Below, piece after piece: positions 7,547 to 15,153 of a stretch of 64,000 bases of DNA; the stretch's first letter is position 1; each line of letters starts with the position of its first letter. The stretch is from JAHOYW01 sp963664605. Lineage in GTDB: Bacteria; Verrucomicrobiota; Lentisphaeria; Victivallales; Victivallaceae. The stretch spans positions 3,968,001-4,032,000 of the forward strand of contig OY761536.1 of the NCBI GenBank assembly GCA_963664605.1. Reading direction: 5' to 3'. The position numbers and the translations under genes are program-made. The notes beneath the pieces were generated by a model. The model saw only the letters and a program-made list of their open reading frames with translations. It was not told the origin of the DNA and searched no databases.

Positions 7547-9004
7547 TTATAGTTTTACTATTCCAAATAATGTACCCATTACTGCTATTGAAATGGTCAC
7601 GCAGACCGCTGCCGCGATAGTCATCCATATTCCAACTTTCATCATATCTCTGATAGAGAAATAGCCTGTTGCGTACGGAATGACATTCGTCGGGGTAGTC
7701 GTTACCAGTATGAAAGCCAGAGAAACAGTGATTCCTGCGGCCAATGCTACCAATACCGGATCAACTCCAATGTTTTTGGCCAGTGCGATAAGCAGCGGAA
7801 CCATTATAATTCCAGCTACAGTATTACTTGAGAACATAACTTTCATAACTGAAACACCGATGACAATCGTGAAGATAATCATAACTGGATGCAGAAGCGC
7901 GAGCCTGCTGAAGGCAATCATGGCTATCCATTCCGCGGCTCCGGTTTTATAAACAACTGTACCCATTGCCAGTCCGGTGACAATAAGGATTATTCCGCCC
8001 CAGTTGATTTCACTTTCCGCCTTTTTCCAGGGTACGACCGCCACGCCTGGCAGGAAAAATAAACAAGCGCAGCTGATAGCGACAAATTTTATTCCTAGAT
8101 AATCAATCGTGCCGCCTGACCATTCTGCTATCCATGCGCCGAAAATCCAAAGAGCCATGGTTATAAAACAAATTGTAACTGTTGCAATTTCCTTATAATT
8201 AACTTTGCCTAATTTTTCTATTTGTTTTTTATAATCTTCTTCCGTGACAGTAAGGTTGATATCTTCAAAAGGAAATGCCCAGATAAGCATAATCCATGAA
8301 ATCGGAGTCATTAATATTGCCGCTGGATAACCAAGAATCATCCAGTCTATAAACGTAAAATCAATTCCTGCCAAATCCTTCAAAAAAGTCATTGTCAGCG
8401 GATTAGGGCCGCATCCGGCGGGGGTCGCTATACCTCCGATATGCGGGCCCCATGCACAAGCTATAAGCAGTGCTTTGCCGAAATTGCTTTTCAAAGGTTC
8501 AACTTTGGCTTTTTTAAGTATTGTAACCGCTATCGGGGCAAGCATCGCCGCAACGGCCATATCGGTTATCCAACCGGACAACAAAACTCCGATTACAAGA
8601 AAAACAAATAATATTGACTTGGGGCTGTGTCCAAGCTTGTATAAAAGCTTTCCGGTAAGTCTTTCCAGTAAAGTTGTATGTGAAATAGCCGCTGAGAAGA
8701 TCAACACCCCGATAAAGAACAGGATTATAGGATTTCCAAACCCGTCTTGAACTAAAGGTTTAAGAGTTGATGCCTTTGTCACAACCATTGCTGACATACC
8801 GATCAAGCCGGCAATGGCAAATGGCACGGCTTCACTTATCCAGAGTATTACAACCATAGCCATGACTGCCAGTGAAGCCTTGCCTGCCGCTGTCAAGACA
8901 ATTGTATTATCTCCCATTTTAATTGCCGGAGGCAAAGGCAGCATTAGAATAACACCTAATGTTGCCAACGCAACGATAAAAAATATTATTTTTTTCTTAT
9001 CCAT
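7547..9004 (-). CDS. DASS (SLC13)-family anion transporter, candidate organic-acid/sulfonate carrier
   Basis: A 485-residue polytopic membrane protein with about a dozen hydrophobic segments. Its SNT-type signatures fit the divalent anion:sodium symporter family: 'TPAGCGPNPLTM' in the first half and 'FSSNTVAGIIMVPL' with 'TTPTNVIPYATGYF' in the second. Family members carry C4-dicarboxylates, sulfate or related organic anions, and some work as exchangers. It overlaps the ligase alpha-subunit gene by 8 bp, so it belongs to the same operon. Placed right after an acyl-CoA ligase that would release a free acid, it is a reasonable exporter of that acid: sulfoacetate if the pathway is sulfoglycolytic, otherwise succinate, glycolate or similar. 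Direction and substrate are inferred. Confidence 0.85.
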   Translation of the reverse strand: MDKKKIIFFIVALATLGVILMLPLPPAIKMGDNTIVLTAAGKASLAVMAMVVILWISEAVPFAIAGLIGMSAMVVTKASTLKPLVQDGFGNPIILFFIGVLIFSAAISHTTLLERLTGKLLYKLGHSPKSILFVFLVIGVLLSGWITDMAVAAMLAPIAVTILKKAKVEPLKSNFGKALLIACAWGPHIGGIATPAGCGPNPLTMTFLKDLAGIDFTFIDWMILGYPAAILMTPISWIMLIWAFPFEDINLTVTEEDYKKQIEKLGKVNYKEIATVTICFITMALWIFGAWIAEWSGGTIDYLGIKFVAISCACLFFLPGVAVVPWKKAESEINWGGIILIVTGLAMGTVVYKTGAAEWIAMIAFSRLALLHPVMIIFTIVIGVSVMKVMFSSNTVAGIIMVPLLIALAKNIGVDPVLVALAAGITVSLAFILVTTTPTNVIPYATGYFSIRDMMKVGIWMTIAAAVCVTISIAVMGTLFGIVKL

Positions 9005-9881
9005 TAATAAGTTCCTTCAAAAGTTTTCCGGTTACGCTGGGGCGGTCGGCAACCAGTGCCCCGGCTTTTTCAAGAGCTTTCACTTTTCCGGCAACGGTTC
9101 CTTTGCCGCCGGTGACGATAGCTCCGGCATGGCCCATTTTTTTGCCTTCAGGAGCTGTTCTGCCGCCGATAAAAGAAACTAAAGGCTTGGTGAATATTCC
9201 CGCCTCCATGGCCTCAGCTACTTCTTCCTCCATCGTTCCACCGAGTTCTCCAATCATAACAACCGCTTGAGTTGCATGATCTTTTTCGTAAAGTGGAAGG
9301 AACTCGGCAAAGCGGGTACAGGGTACGGAATCGCCACCGATTCCCATTAATGAAGAAACTCCGAACCCGGCTTTTATAACCATTGCTGTAACTTCATTAG
9401 TTAAGGAACCGCTGCGAGTCATTATACCAATGTTTCCCTGCTTGTAGACACGTTCGATCCAGTATGGGAATATGCCCATCATCGCTACGCCGGGAGTGAT
9501 TACGCCGGAAGTATTTCCGCCGACAACCATTGCTCCTTCACTCAAAGCCGCACGACGCATCTGCATTGCATCATGTACTGGAATTCCCTCGGCAATAACC
9601 ACTATTTTTTTAATTCCGGAATCCAGAGCTTCAAAGACAGCGTCTTTGGCAAAACGCGGTGGGACGAAGAGAACCGAGGCCTCAGCCTGAGTTTCAGCTA
9701 CGGCTTTGCGAACGGTATTATAAACATTCACTCCCTCAACTGTCTGTCCCTCTTTCCCTGGAGTAACCCCGGCAACAACATTTGTCCCGATACCTAAAAT
9801 ATGTTCAGTCCAGAAACTTCCTTCGCTTCCAGTTATTCCCTGTATCAATACCCGTGTATCTTTTTCAATGAAAATACTCAT
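8997..9881 (-). CDS. sucD: Succinyl-CoA synthetase alpha-subunit family (ADP-forming acyl-CoA ligase)
   Basis: A 294-residue protein of normal SucD length. The N-terminal CoA-binding domain starts 'DTRVLIQGITGSEGSFWTEH' (8-27) with 'GVTPGKEGQ'. The ligase domain carries the phosphohistidine loop 'GKKMGHAGAI', His251. Together with the beta subunit it would convert an acyl-CoA to the free acid while making ATP from ADP. Its position directly downstream of an acylating aldehyde dehydrogenase suggests a fermentation-like branch of aldehyde to acyl-CoA to acid plus ATP. In the sulfoacetate variant of sulfo-TK the same family (SqwKL) acts on sulfoacetyl-CoA. It could instead be a malate- or succinate-CoA ligase; the sequence alone does not settle the acyl group. 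Confidence 0.85.
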   Translation of the reverse strand: MSIFIEKDTRVLIQGITGSEGSFWTEHILGIGTNVVAGVTPGKEGQTVEGVNVYNTVRKAVAETQAEASVLFVPPRFAKDAVFEALDSGIKKIVVIAEGIPVHDAMQMRRAALSEGAMVVGGNTSGVITPGVAMMGIFPYWIERVYKQGNIGIMTRSGSLTNEVTAMVIKAGFGVSSLMGIGGDSVPCTRFAEFLPLYEKDHATQAVVMIGELGGTMEEEVAEAMEAGIFTKPLVSFIGGRTAPEGKKMGHAGAIVTGGKGTVAGKVKALEKAGALVADRPSVTGKLLKELING

Positions 9882-10990
9882 TATTTATCCCCTTTAGCCA
9901 GTGCGACAGCCCTTTTAACCGCGTCTTCCGTTTCACTCAAATTTTCAAAACCAATCGTCTGCAGAATTTCTCCGGCTTCGTCTTCACCTGTTCCGCGAAT
10001 AGCTGTAACAATTGGAATTTCCGGTTTAAGTTTTTTTACCGCGTCAACAATTCCCTGTGCCATCACATCTGCTCTGGCGATTGTCCCGAAAGTTACTATC
10101 AAAATAACTTTAGGCTTGTTTCTCAAGGTGAATTCCATCGCCTCGACAGCTCTACGGTAATTTGGACCGCCGAACTCAAGATAATTCGCGACTTTACCGC
10201 CGAAATAATTAACCAGATCATATATTGCATTCGTCAAACCAGCACCCGCGCACATAAGTCCGATGTCACCATCGAACTGTAAATACGGAATTCCTTCTTG
10301 AGCTGCTTCAAACTCAATATCACTATCAAACTGATCACGAGTCAGAGGATATGATTCCTGACGAAACGCCGCATTATCATCAATAATAAATTTTCCGTCT
10401 GCAGCAATGACTTGTTCGTCATCAGTAATAACCAATGGATTGATTTCCGCGAGTTCGGCATCATGTTTACGAAATGCTTTAAACAGCTGCAGCAACACTT
10501 TGCAACCTTGCTTGAAAGCATTGCCTTTCAAGCCGAGAGCAAACATAACATTTCGCAACTGATAAGGTTCAAGTTCACGAAAAGCCGCGACTTTTTCCCG
10601 GATAATCTTTTCCGGCATAGTTTTCGCTAGCTCTTCAATATCCATTCCGCCCTCAGAAGATGCCATAATAAGGGCTGAACAATCAACTGGATCAATAGTT
10701 ATCGCTAAATATATTTCCTGTTTTATACTTAATTTTTCCTCTATTAATATTTTTTTCACTTTAGCAGGACCTGACCTTAGAGCCGCTATTTTTTCTTGAG
10801 CTTCATTTGCGTTGTCTGCAAATTGAATAAGTCCGGCCTTGCCTCTGCCGCCCTGCATAACTTGAGACTTGATGACACATGGTAGATTAATATCTCCAAT
10901 ATCTTCATTTTCGGCAATAAGTTTTCCATCGGGAATCACTATCCCTACAGATTTAAAAATTTCTTTTGCCTGATATTCAAATAATTTCAT
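9881..10990 (-). CDS. sucC: Succinyl-CoA synthetase beta-subunit family (ATP-grasp)
   Basis: A 369-residue protein, slightly shorter than the usual 385-390 of SucC. It opens 'MKLFEYQAKEIFKSVGI' with 'VIKSQVMQGGRGKAGLIQFA', the ATP-grasp nucleotide-binding start. 'AEINPLVITDDEQVIAADGK' (metal-binding part) follows, and then the C-terminal domain 'GLMCAGAGLTNAIYDLVNYFGG'. Its stop and the start of the alpha subunit share one base, so the two are translated together as an alpha-beta ligase. The gene begins 8 bp after the aldehyde dehydrogenase. As for the alpha subunit, the chemistry (acyl-CoA plus ADP plus phosphate to acid, CoA and ATP) is secure at family level, and sulfoacetyl-CoA as substrate is an inference from neighbours. 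Confidence 0.85.
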   Translation of the reverse strand: MKLFEYQAKEIFKSVGIVIPDGKLIAENEDIGDINLPCVIKSQVMQGGRGKAGLIQFADNANEAQEKIAALRSGPAKVKKILIEEKLSIKQEIYLAITIDPVDCSALIMASSEGGMDIEELAKTMPEKIIREKVAAFRELEPYQLRNVMFALGLKGNAFKQGCKVLLQLFKAFRKHDAELAEINPLVITDDEQVIAADGKFIIDDNAAFRQESYPLTRDQFDSDIEFEAAQEGIPYLQFDGDIGLMCAGAGLTNAIYDLVNYFGGKVANYLEFGGPNYRRAVEAMEFTLRNKPKVILIVTFGTIARADVMAQGIVDAVKKLKPEIPIVTAIRGTGEDEAGEILQTIGFENLSETEDAVKRAVALAKGDK

Positions 10991-10998
10991 AAATATGC

Positions 10999-12402
10999 CT
11001 ATTTGTTATATTTTCCCCAGAATTCGCCCCAAATCTCATCATCAGACGGCTTGATTGGATCAAAAGGTTCTGAAAGCCAGGATACATTGATGAAATGTTT
11101 CCAGTTGATATTTTCGGTCGTGATATTTCCGCCCCAGGTACCGCAACCAAGCGTAACCGTCGAAGGCATTCCGTTGAAAAAATTTCCTCCGCAGGCTGGA
11201 GCGTGAGGTTGCCTAATGATTATTCTGCTTGATTTGACAGTACGTCCAAGTTTATCGATATAATCCTGATTGAATGAATACATACCGCAGGAATGACCGA
11301 TTCCAGCGTATTCTGTCAGTTCTTTTTGAATTTCCAGAGCATTATCAAAATCATTATATTTCCACAGTGCTAAAACCGGAGAAATCTTCTCTCCGCTGAA
11401 TTTATCAACACCCGGCTGATCGCATTCAACCAACAGCATCTTTGTATCTTCTGGTACAGAAAATCCAGCATCATTAGCAATCTTTGCCGCACTTTGTGCT
11501 ACAATCGCTGGATTCAGTCCAAGTTTCCCAGTTTTTTTACTTACAATCCACAACCAGTTTTGAACTTTTTCTTTTTCATCCGCAGAACACAGATACGCAC
11601 CTTCTTTTTTTAAAGCTTCAAGCATATCGTTATAAACATCTTTCTGAATAATCAATGATGTATCAGAAGAACATGATGTCGCGTTGTCAAAGCATTTGCT
11701 AATAGTTATTTTTTTTGCTGAATCGGCAATATCAGCATCTTCTGCAACGATAATCACCGGATTACCGGCTCCAACGCCATAAGCGGGAGTTCCACTCGAA
11801 TAAGCTGCGCCAACCATTGCCGCACCGCCTGTAGCCATAACTAAATCAACTTGCTTCATTAATTCCTGACTCAGTTCCACACTGGGTTCTTCAATAAACA
11901 AAATCAAATCCTCGGGAGCTCCAACTTTTTTCAATCCCGCTCGCATAAAATCACAAACCACTTTACACGCCTGTTTAGCTTTCGGATGTGGAGCAAAAAT
12001 TACGGCATTACGGCCTTTAAGTATTGACACAGCATTACTCGCGGGAGTAGCAGTTGGATTAGTAACCGGAGTCAAAGCCCCGATTACACCAACAGGCTTT
12101 GCATATTTTCTAATTTTCTTCTTTTTATCATGCTCTATGAGTCCAACACTTTTAGCGCCTTTAACATCGTTTATAACTCCAAGCACTTTTACTTTATGTT
12201 TAGTTATTTTATCCTCATATTTTCCCATTCCGGTTTCTTCAACCGCAATCTTAGCGCATTCATGAATATTATCGTCATTATAAACTTCCCATGCGACCGA
12301 AAGACAAACATCATCAATTTGTTCTTGAGTATAGTTTTCAATCTGTAACTGAGCTTTACGAGCTCGTGTTACTAATTGACCAATAATTTCTTTTTTACCC
12401 AT
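10999..12402 (-). CDS. CoA-acylating aldehyde dehydrogenase (sulfoacetaldehyde/acetaldehyde dehydrogenase type)
   Basis: A 467-residue member of the acylating branch of the ALDH superfamily (the branch of AdhE N-terminus, EutE and SauS). The catalytic cysteine is Cys244 in 'FDNATSCSSDTSLI'. 'PVGVIGALTPVTNPTATP' (103-120) and 'GGNFFNGMPSTVTLGCGTWG' near the C-terminus are family hallmarks. It oxidises an aldehyde to its CoA thioester with NAD(P)+. No microcompartment targeting extension or shell-protein genes are seen, which argues against a propanediol or ethanolamine role. The following ligase genes then conserve the thioester energy. In the sulfo-TK/sulfoacetate scheme it corresponds to SqwD, acting on sulfoacetaldehyde. 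Glycolaldehyde or acetaldehyde remain possible substrates. Confidence 0.85.
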   Translation of the reverse strand: MGKKEIIGQLVTRARKAQLQIENYTQEQIDDVCLSVAWEVYNDDNIHECAKIAVEETGMGKYEDKITKHKVKVLGVINDVKGAKSVGLIEHDKKKKIRKYAKPVGVIGALTPVTNPTATPASNAVSILKGRNAVIFAPHPKAKQACKVVCDFMRAGLKKVGAPEDLILFIEEPSVELSQELMKQVDLVMATGGAAMVGAAYSSGTPAYGVGAGNPVIIVAEDADIADSAKKITISKCFDNATSCSSDTSLIIQKDVYNDMLEALKKEGAYLCSADEKEKVQNWLWIVSKKTGKLGLNPAIVAQSAAKIANDAGFSVPEDTKMLLVECDQPGVDKFSGEKISPVLALWKYNDFDNALEIQKELTEYAGIGHSCGMYSFNQDYIDKLGRTVKSSRIIIRQPHAPACGGNFFNGMPSTVTLGCGTWGGNITTENINWKHFINVSWLSEPFDPIKPSDDEIWGEFWGKYNK

Positions 12403-12689
12403 TTTTGCACCTTTGTTTTAGTTAATTCTTTTTTATCATTAATCTTTATTAAAGCGGCAGCTCCAGTCAAGACCAGAGCGATTCCGATAAAGCTCTGAGC
12501 AGATAGCGTTTCTCCAAACATTATCCAACCGCCTAAAGCAGTAAATACTGGTGCGGCTAATGCGATTAAACGTACGTTTCAGACAATCATTCCCACCAGA
12601 TAAACCGGAACATCTTTAGCGGCTTTAATCAGCAGATATTCAATTGCCAATGCTAATGTCGCCGCGATTATATATAGATAACTTTTCAT
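12372..12689 (-). pseudogene. Degenerate DMT/EamA-type transporter with in-frame TGA
   Basis: From the ATG at 12689 the frame reads MKSYLYIIAATLALAIEYLL and on to codon 36, meets TGA (12579-12581), then continues in the same frame with 'NVRLIALAAPVFTALGGWIM' and 'SFIGIALVLTGAAALI' to a TAG at 12372. The second part has the 'APVFTALxxxxxxGE' and 'GIxLVLTG' features of the last helices of drug/metabolite transporters. A full EamA protein has about ten helices in roughly 300 residues, so the interior is deleted as well as interrupted. The tail overlaps the start of the aldehyde dehydrogenase gene by about 30 bp. It may be the relic of an earlier exporter in this operon, since replaced by the DASS carrier. 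Confidence 0.7.
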
Positions 12690-12715
12690 TTCTTACCTTT
12701 ATTGAAATTCAAGTA

Positions 12716-12741
12716 GTGCCAGGAGCAGCTTGCTCCGGCAC
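12716..12741. repeat. GC-rich inverted repeat in the aldolase-transporter gap
   Basis: GTGCC-A-GGAGCA and TGCTCC-GGCAC pair around a 3-base loop, with one bulged A. It lies in the 131-bp gap downstream of the aldolase gene. A second hairpin (GTTGC...GCAAC, 12792-12817) sits closer to the stop. Neither is followed by a T-run on the minus strand, so they look more like mRNA-stabilising or processing structures than intrinsic terminators. They may set different expression levels for the genes on either side. Confidence 0.5.
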
Positions 12742-12820
12742 AGAAAACCGCCTAAAAGATATAAACCTTTATGAGCTGTCAACGCCTCTCTGTTGCGGTG
12801 CAGGCTGCATCTGCAACTAT

Positions 12821-13717
12821 TTAAGCTTTTCCGTCAGCTCCAAGTGCTTTAATAATTTCAATCATATCAGCTTTCAGGCGATTTTTGATTTCTCTCATGA
12901 TCTTCCATGCATGCCATTGATGTTCCATGCTGTCAGTCAGTTCATTGAAATATTCGATGTATTTAAAACGGAATGGTTCGCCAAAATTAACTTTACTCAT
13001 ACCGTATTCAACCAGTTTGGAAACATCTTCAAGGGAAATTCCACAAGTTCCATGTTGTACAAGTGGAACTTCAATTTCATGACGCAGTTTTTTTAATAGT
13101 TCAAAATCTATAGCATCCTGCGTTTCATAAACACCATGCGTAGTACCAACCGATACCGCCAGCATATCAACTGGGACAAATTCAACGAAACGCTTTGCTT
13201 CATCAACTTCAGTTTTTGCTGGTGGAATAAGTGGCTTTTCGGGAACAGCAATACGTCCGATCTGCTTTTCTTTTGACGGCTCATTACCTTTCACATAGCC
13301 GACTTCTGCTTCAACTGAACAGCCCATGATTTTAGCAATTTTAACAACTTCTAAAGTTTTCTTGATATTTTCTTCAATTGGATCATGTGAGGCATCAAAC
13401 ATTACAGAAGTAAAACCAGCTTTCATAACATTAACCGTTGAATTTAAACTATGTCCGTGATCAAGTTGTAATGCAACCGGAACAGTTATCCCTAGTTCAT
13501 CACATAATAACGCTGTCATCTTAACAAAATATTCAGCTCCGCGATATTCCAAATTTGGCTCGTATGATTGAAGAATCAGGGGCGAGCCTGTTTCCTGAGC
13601 AGCCTCGAGCGCGGCACGGGCAATGTCATAAGTTGAACCATTAGCGTTCAAGGCTGGAACAGCATATCCTTTGTCGCGGGCATCGTTAACCATTTTATTT
13701 ACGTTTACAAAGCGCAT
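12821..13717 (-). CDS. Class II (zinc) fructose-bisphosphate/ketose-phosphate aldolase family protein
   Basis: A 298-residue protein. The start at 13717 (MRFVNVNKMV) is chosen because AGGAGAAAAAAGA precedes it; the open frame extends 19 codons further without a better site. Class II aldolase landmarks are visible: 'LQLDHGHS' (84-91, Asp86 proton donor and His87 zinc ligand), 'MFDAS' (107-111), 'VEAEVG' (135-140), then 'VGTTHGVYE' and 'LVQHGTCGIS' with further zinc histidines. It splits or forms a ketose (bis)phosphate by retro-aldol chemistry with zinc. Its place next to the sulfo-TK-like genes is ambiguous. It might be an alternative sulfofructose-phosphate aldolase or recycle triose-P acceptor for the transketolase. 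No sugar kinase is seen nearby, which weakens the first option. Confidence 0.85.
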   Translation of the reverse strand: MRFVNVNKMVNDARDKGYAVPALNANGSTYDIARAALEAAQETGSPLILQSYEPNLEYRGAEYFVKMTALLCDELGITVPVALQLDHGHSLNSTVNVMKAGFTSVMFDASHDPIEENIKKTLEVVKIAKIMGCSVEAEVGYVKGNEPSKEKQIGRIAVPEKPLIPPAKTEVDEAKRFVEFVPVDMLAVSVGTTHGVYETQDAIDFELLKKLRHEIEVPLVQHGTCGISLEDVSKLVEYGMSKVNFGEPFRFKYIEYFNELTDSMEHQWHAWKIMREIKNRLKADMIEIIKALGADGKA

Positions 13718-13934
13718 TCTTTTTTCTCCTGTAGATTGTTGAGCATTAGTAATACAACTGGTAATTTTACTCAAATTTATATATTAATTCGGATGATTAA
13801 TTAATCCAAAATTGTTCTTCGTTACTTTCCGGCATGGTAATTACGTATGCACGATTACTTGATAAAAAATACATTTTTATGGACGTTTGACTTTGTCGTT
13901 GGGAATCCGATTGACAGTTTAAATTATCAACTTT

Positions 13935-14060
13935 CTTGCTTAGGATTCTAATGATTTCTTACCTCTTCGGCAAATTGTCGATTTTTACCGGCATTCCCGT
14001 CCTGATTGATTCTTCCGCGGCAGCACCAACTGCTACAGTCCATAGCCCGTCCGCCGAGGA
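13935..14060. repeat. Parental copy of the duplicated oxidoreductase tail
   Basis: This segment covers the last 30 or so codons and the first bases after the stop of the oxidoreductase gene. It is repeated in the same orientation at about 2893-3020 with roughly 10% divergence by eye. The rest of the 13718-13958 gap shows no further gene or clear promoter. Confidence 0.75.
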
Positions 14061-15137
14061 TATTTCAGGTTTGCATCCCTCGTGGATTGCCTGGTAAAAA
14101 CGTAAATGTTCGTAATAAGTGGAGCCATCGTGATGACCGGTTGCCGCTATATTTGGCTGAGTCCTGACGATAATATCGCGGTTCATATCTTCGCCGCCTG
14201 CAACAATCTTCAGTTTGCTTTCCGGTCGGTCAGTACCGTAAAGCGTTGCTTTCGTTCCATTTATCCTGATTTCTTCCAGATTTCCGTTCGGCAGAAACAT
14301 GCAGAGATTAAGACAGGCACGCACTCCATTCTCGTATTCCACGATAGTAAATGATCCGTCAATAATATCTGAATTTTCGCCTCCGTATTCAAAATTAGTG
14401 AAGTTGACATTCATTGCGCCGGACGCGAAAACCCGGACCGGCTTTGAATTGGCGATCACGTTGAATAAATCAAAATAATGACAACACTTTTCCACCATGG
14501 TCCCGCCGCTGTATCTGGAGAACTTGTTCCACTGCTGCCATTTTTCCAAAAAAGCTACCCGGTGTTCCATAATATTAATCATTTTTACATCGCCAAGACT
14601 GTGCCGCTGGTTTACTTCATAAAGAACTTCCCTGTAAAGTGGTTTGTCGCGATACTCAAAACCGATATAAAAAACCTTATCATAATTATTGACCATGTTG
14701 TAAATTTCCCGCGCGGCGGTTTCCGTATGCGCCATCGGTTTTTCGAGCAGGATATGTTTGTTGAAAGGCAGTACCTTTTTGATTATATCCACATGAGTAT
14801 AATTCGGCGTGGCAATAATCAATGCTTCGACGTCATTATCCTTACAACAATCCTCAAGCGAAGAATAGATTTTTACGCTGCTGCGTCTGCCTGCAGGTAC
14901 AAACCGCATGGCATAATCAATGCTTCCCGGGTTGGGATCAAACAGCCCGACAATTTCTCCACCACCAGTCGAATAAGCTGTCTGGATATGTTCCGCCCCC
15001 ATGCATCCGGCTCCGATAATTGCCATCTTTACCGGTTCATATTTGAGGTCTCCGGCAGAATCGTGAACGGTTTCAAGGTTTAATGAACCCGGAACGTAGT
15101 CTGGGTCTGCTAGTGATTTCTTATTTTTCTGGTTCAT
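13959..15137 (-). CDS. Gfo/Idh/MocA-family NAD(P)-dependent oxidoreductase or NAD-dependent glycosidase
   Basis: A 392-residue protein with a 34-residue hydrophilic leader before the Rossmann domain 'VKMAIIGAGCMGAEHI' (GAGCMG at 42-47). 'EKPMAHTETAA' (132-142) supplies the cofactor-binding Glu-Lys-Pro. The C-terminal beta-sheet domain has 'GGTMVEKCCHYFDLFN', whose Lys and His are the usual catalytic residues of inositol-dehydrogenase-like members. These enzymes oxidise or epimerise sugars. Related GH109, GH179 and GH188 members use bound NAD to hydrolyse glycosides, and GH188 are sulfoquinovosidases, so a glycosidase role in this cluster is possible but unproven. It ends 242 bp upstream of the aldolase start and begins 16 bp after the isomerase gene. 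Confidence 0.85.
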   Translation of the reverse strand: MNQKNKKSLADPDYVPGSLNLETVHDSAGDLKYEPVKMAIIGAGCMGAEHIQTAYSTGGGEIVGLFDPNPGSIDYAMRFVPAGRRSSVKIYSSLEDCCKDNDVEALIIATPNYTHVDIIKKVLPFNKHILLEKPMAHTETAAREIYNMVNNYDKVFYIGFEYRDKPLYREVLYEVNQRHSLGDVKMINIMEHRVAFLEKWQQWNKFSRYSGGTMVEKCCHYFDLFNVIANSKPVRVFASGAMNVNFTNFEYGGENSDIIDGSFTIVEYENGVRACLNLCMFLPNGNLEEIRINGTKATLYGTDRPESKLKIVAGGEDMNRDIIVRTQPNIAATGHHDGSTYYEHLRFYQAIHEGCKPEISSADGLWTVAVGAAAEESIRTGMPVKIDNLPKR

Positions 15138-15153
15138 CTGTAATTATCCTGTT

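Noticed and set aside
12579..12581. TGA as selenocysteine or as Trp in the transporter relic
   Set aside because: No selenocysteine hairpin was noticed, the position is not a redox site, and neighbouring genes use TGG for Trp and TGA as a stop.
12644..13096. 150-codon plus-strand frame opposite the aldolase gene
   Set aside because: Shadow of the minus-strand aldolase, which has all its metal-binding motifs.
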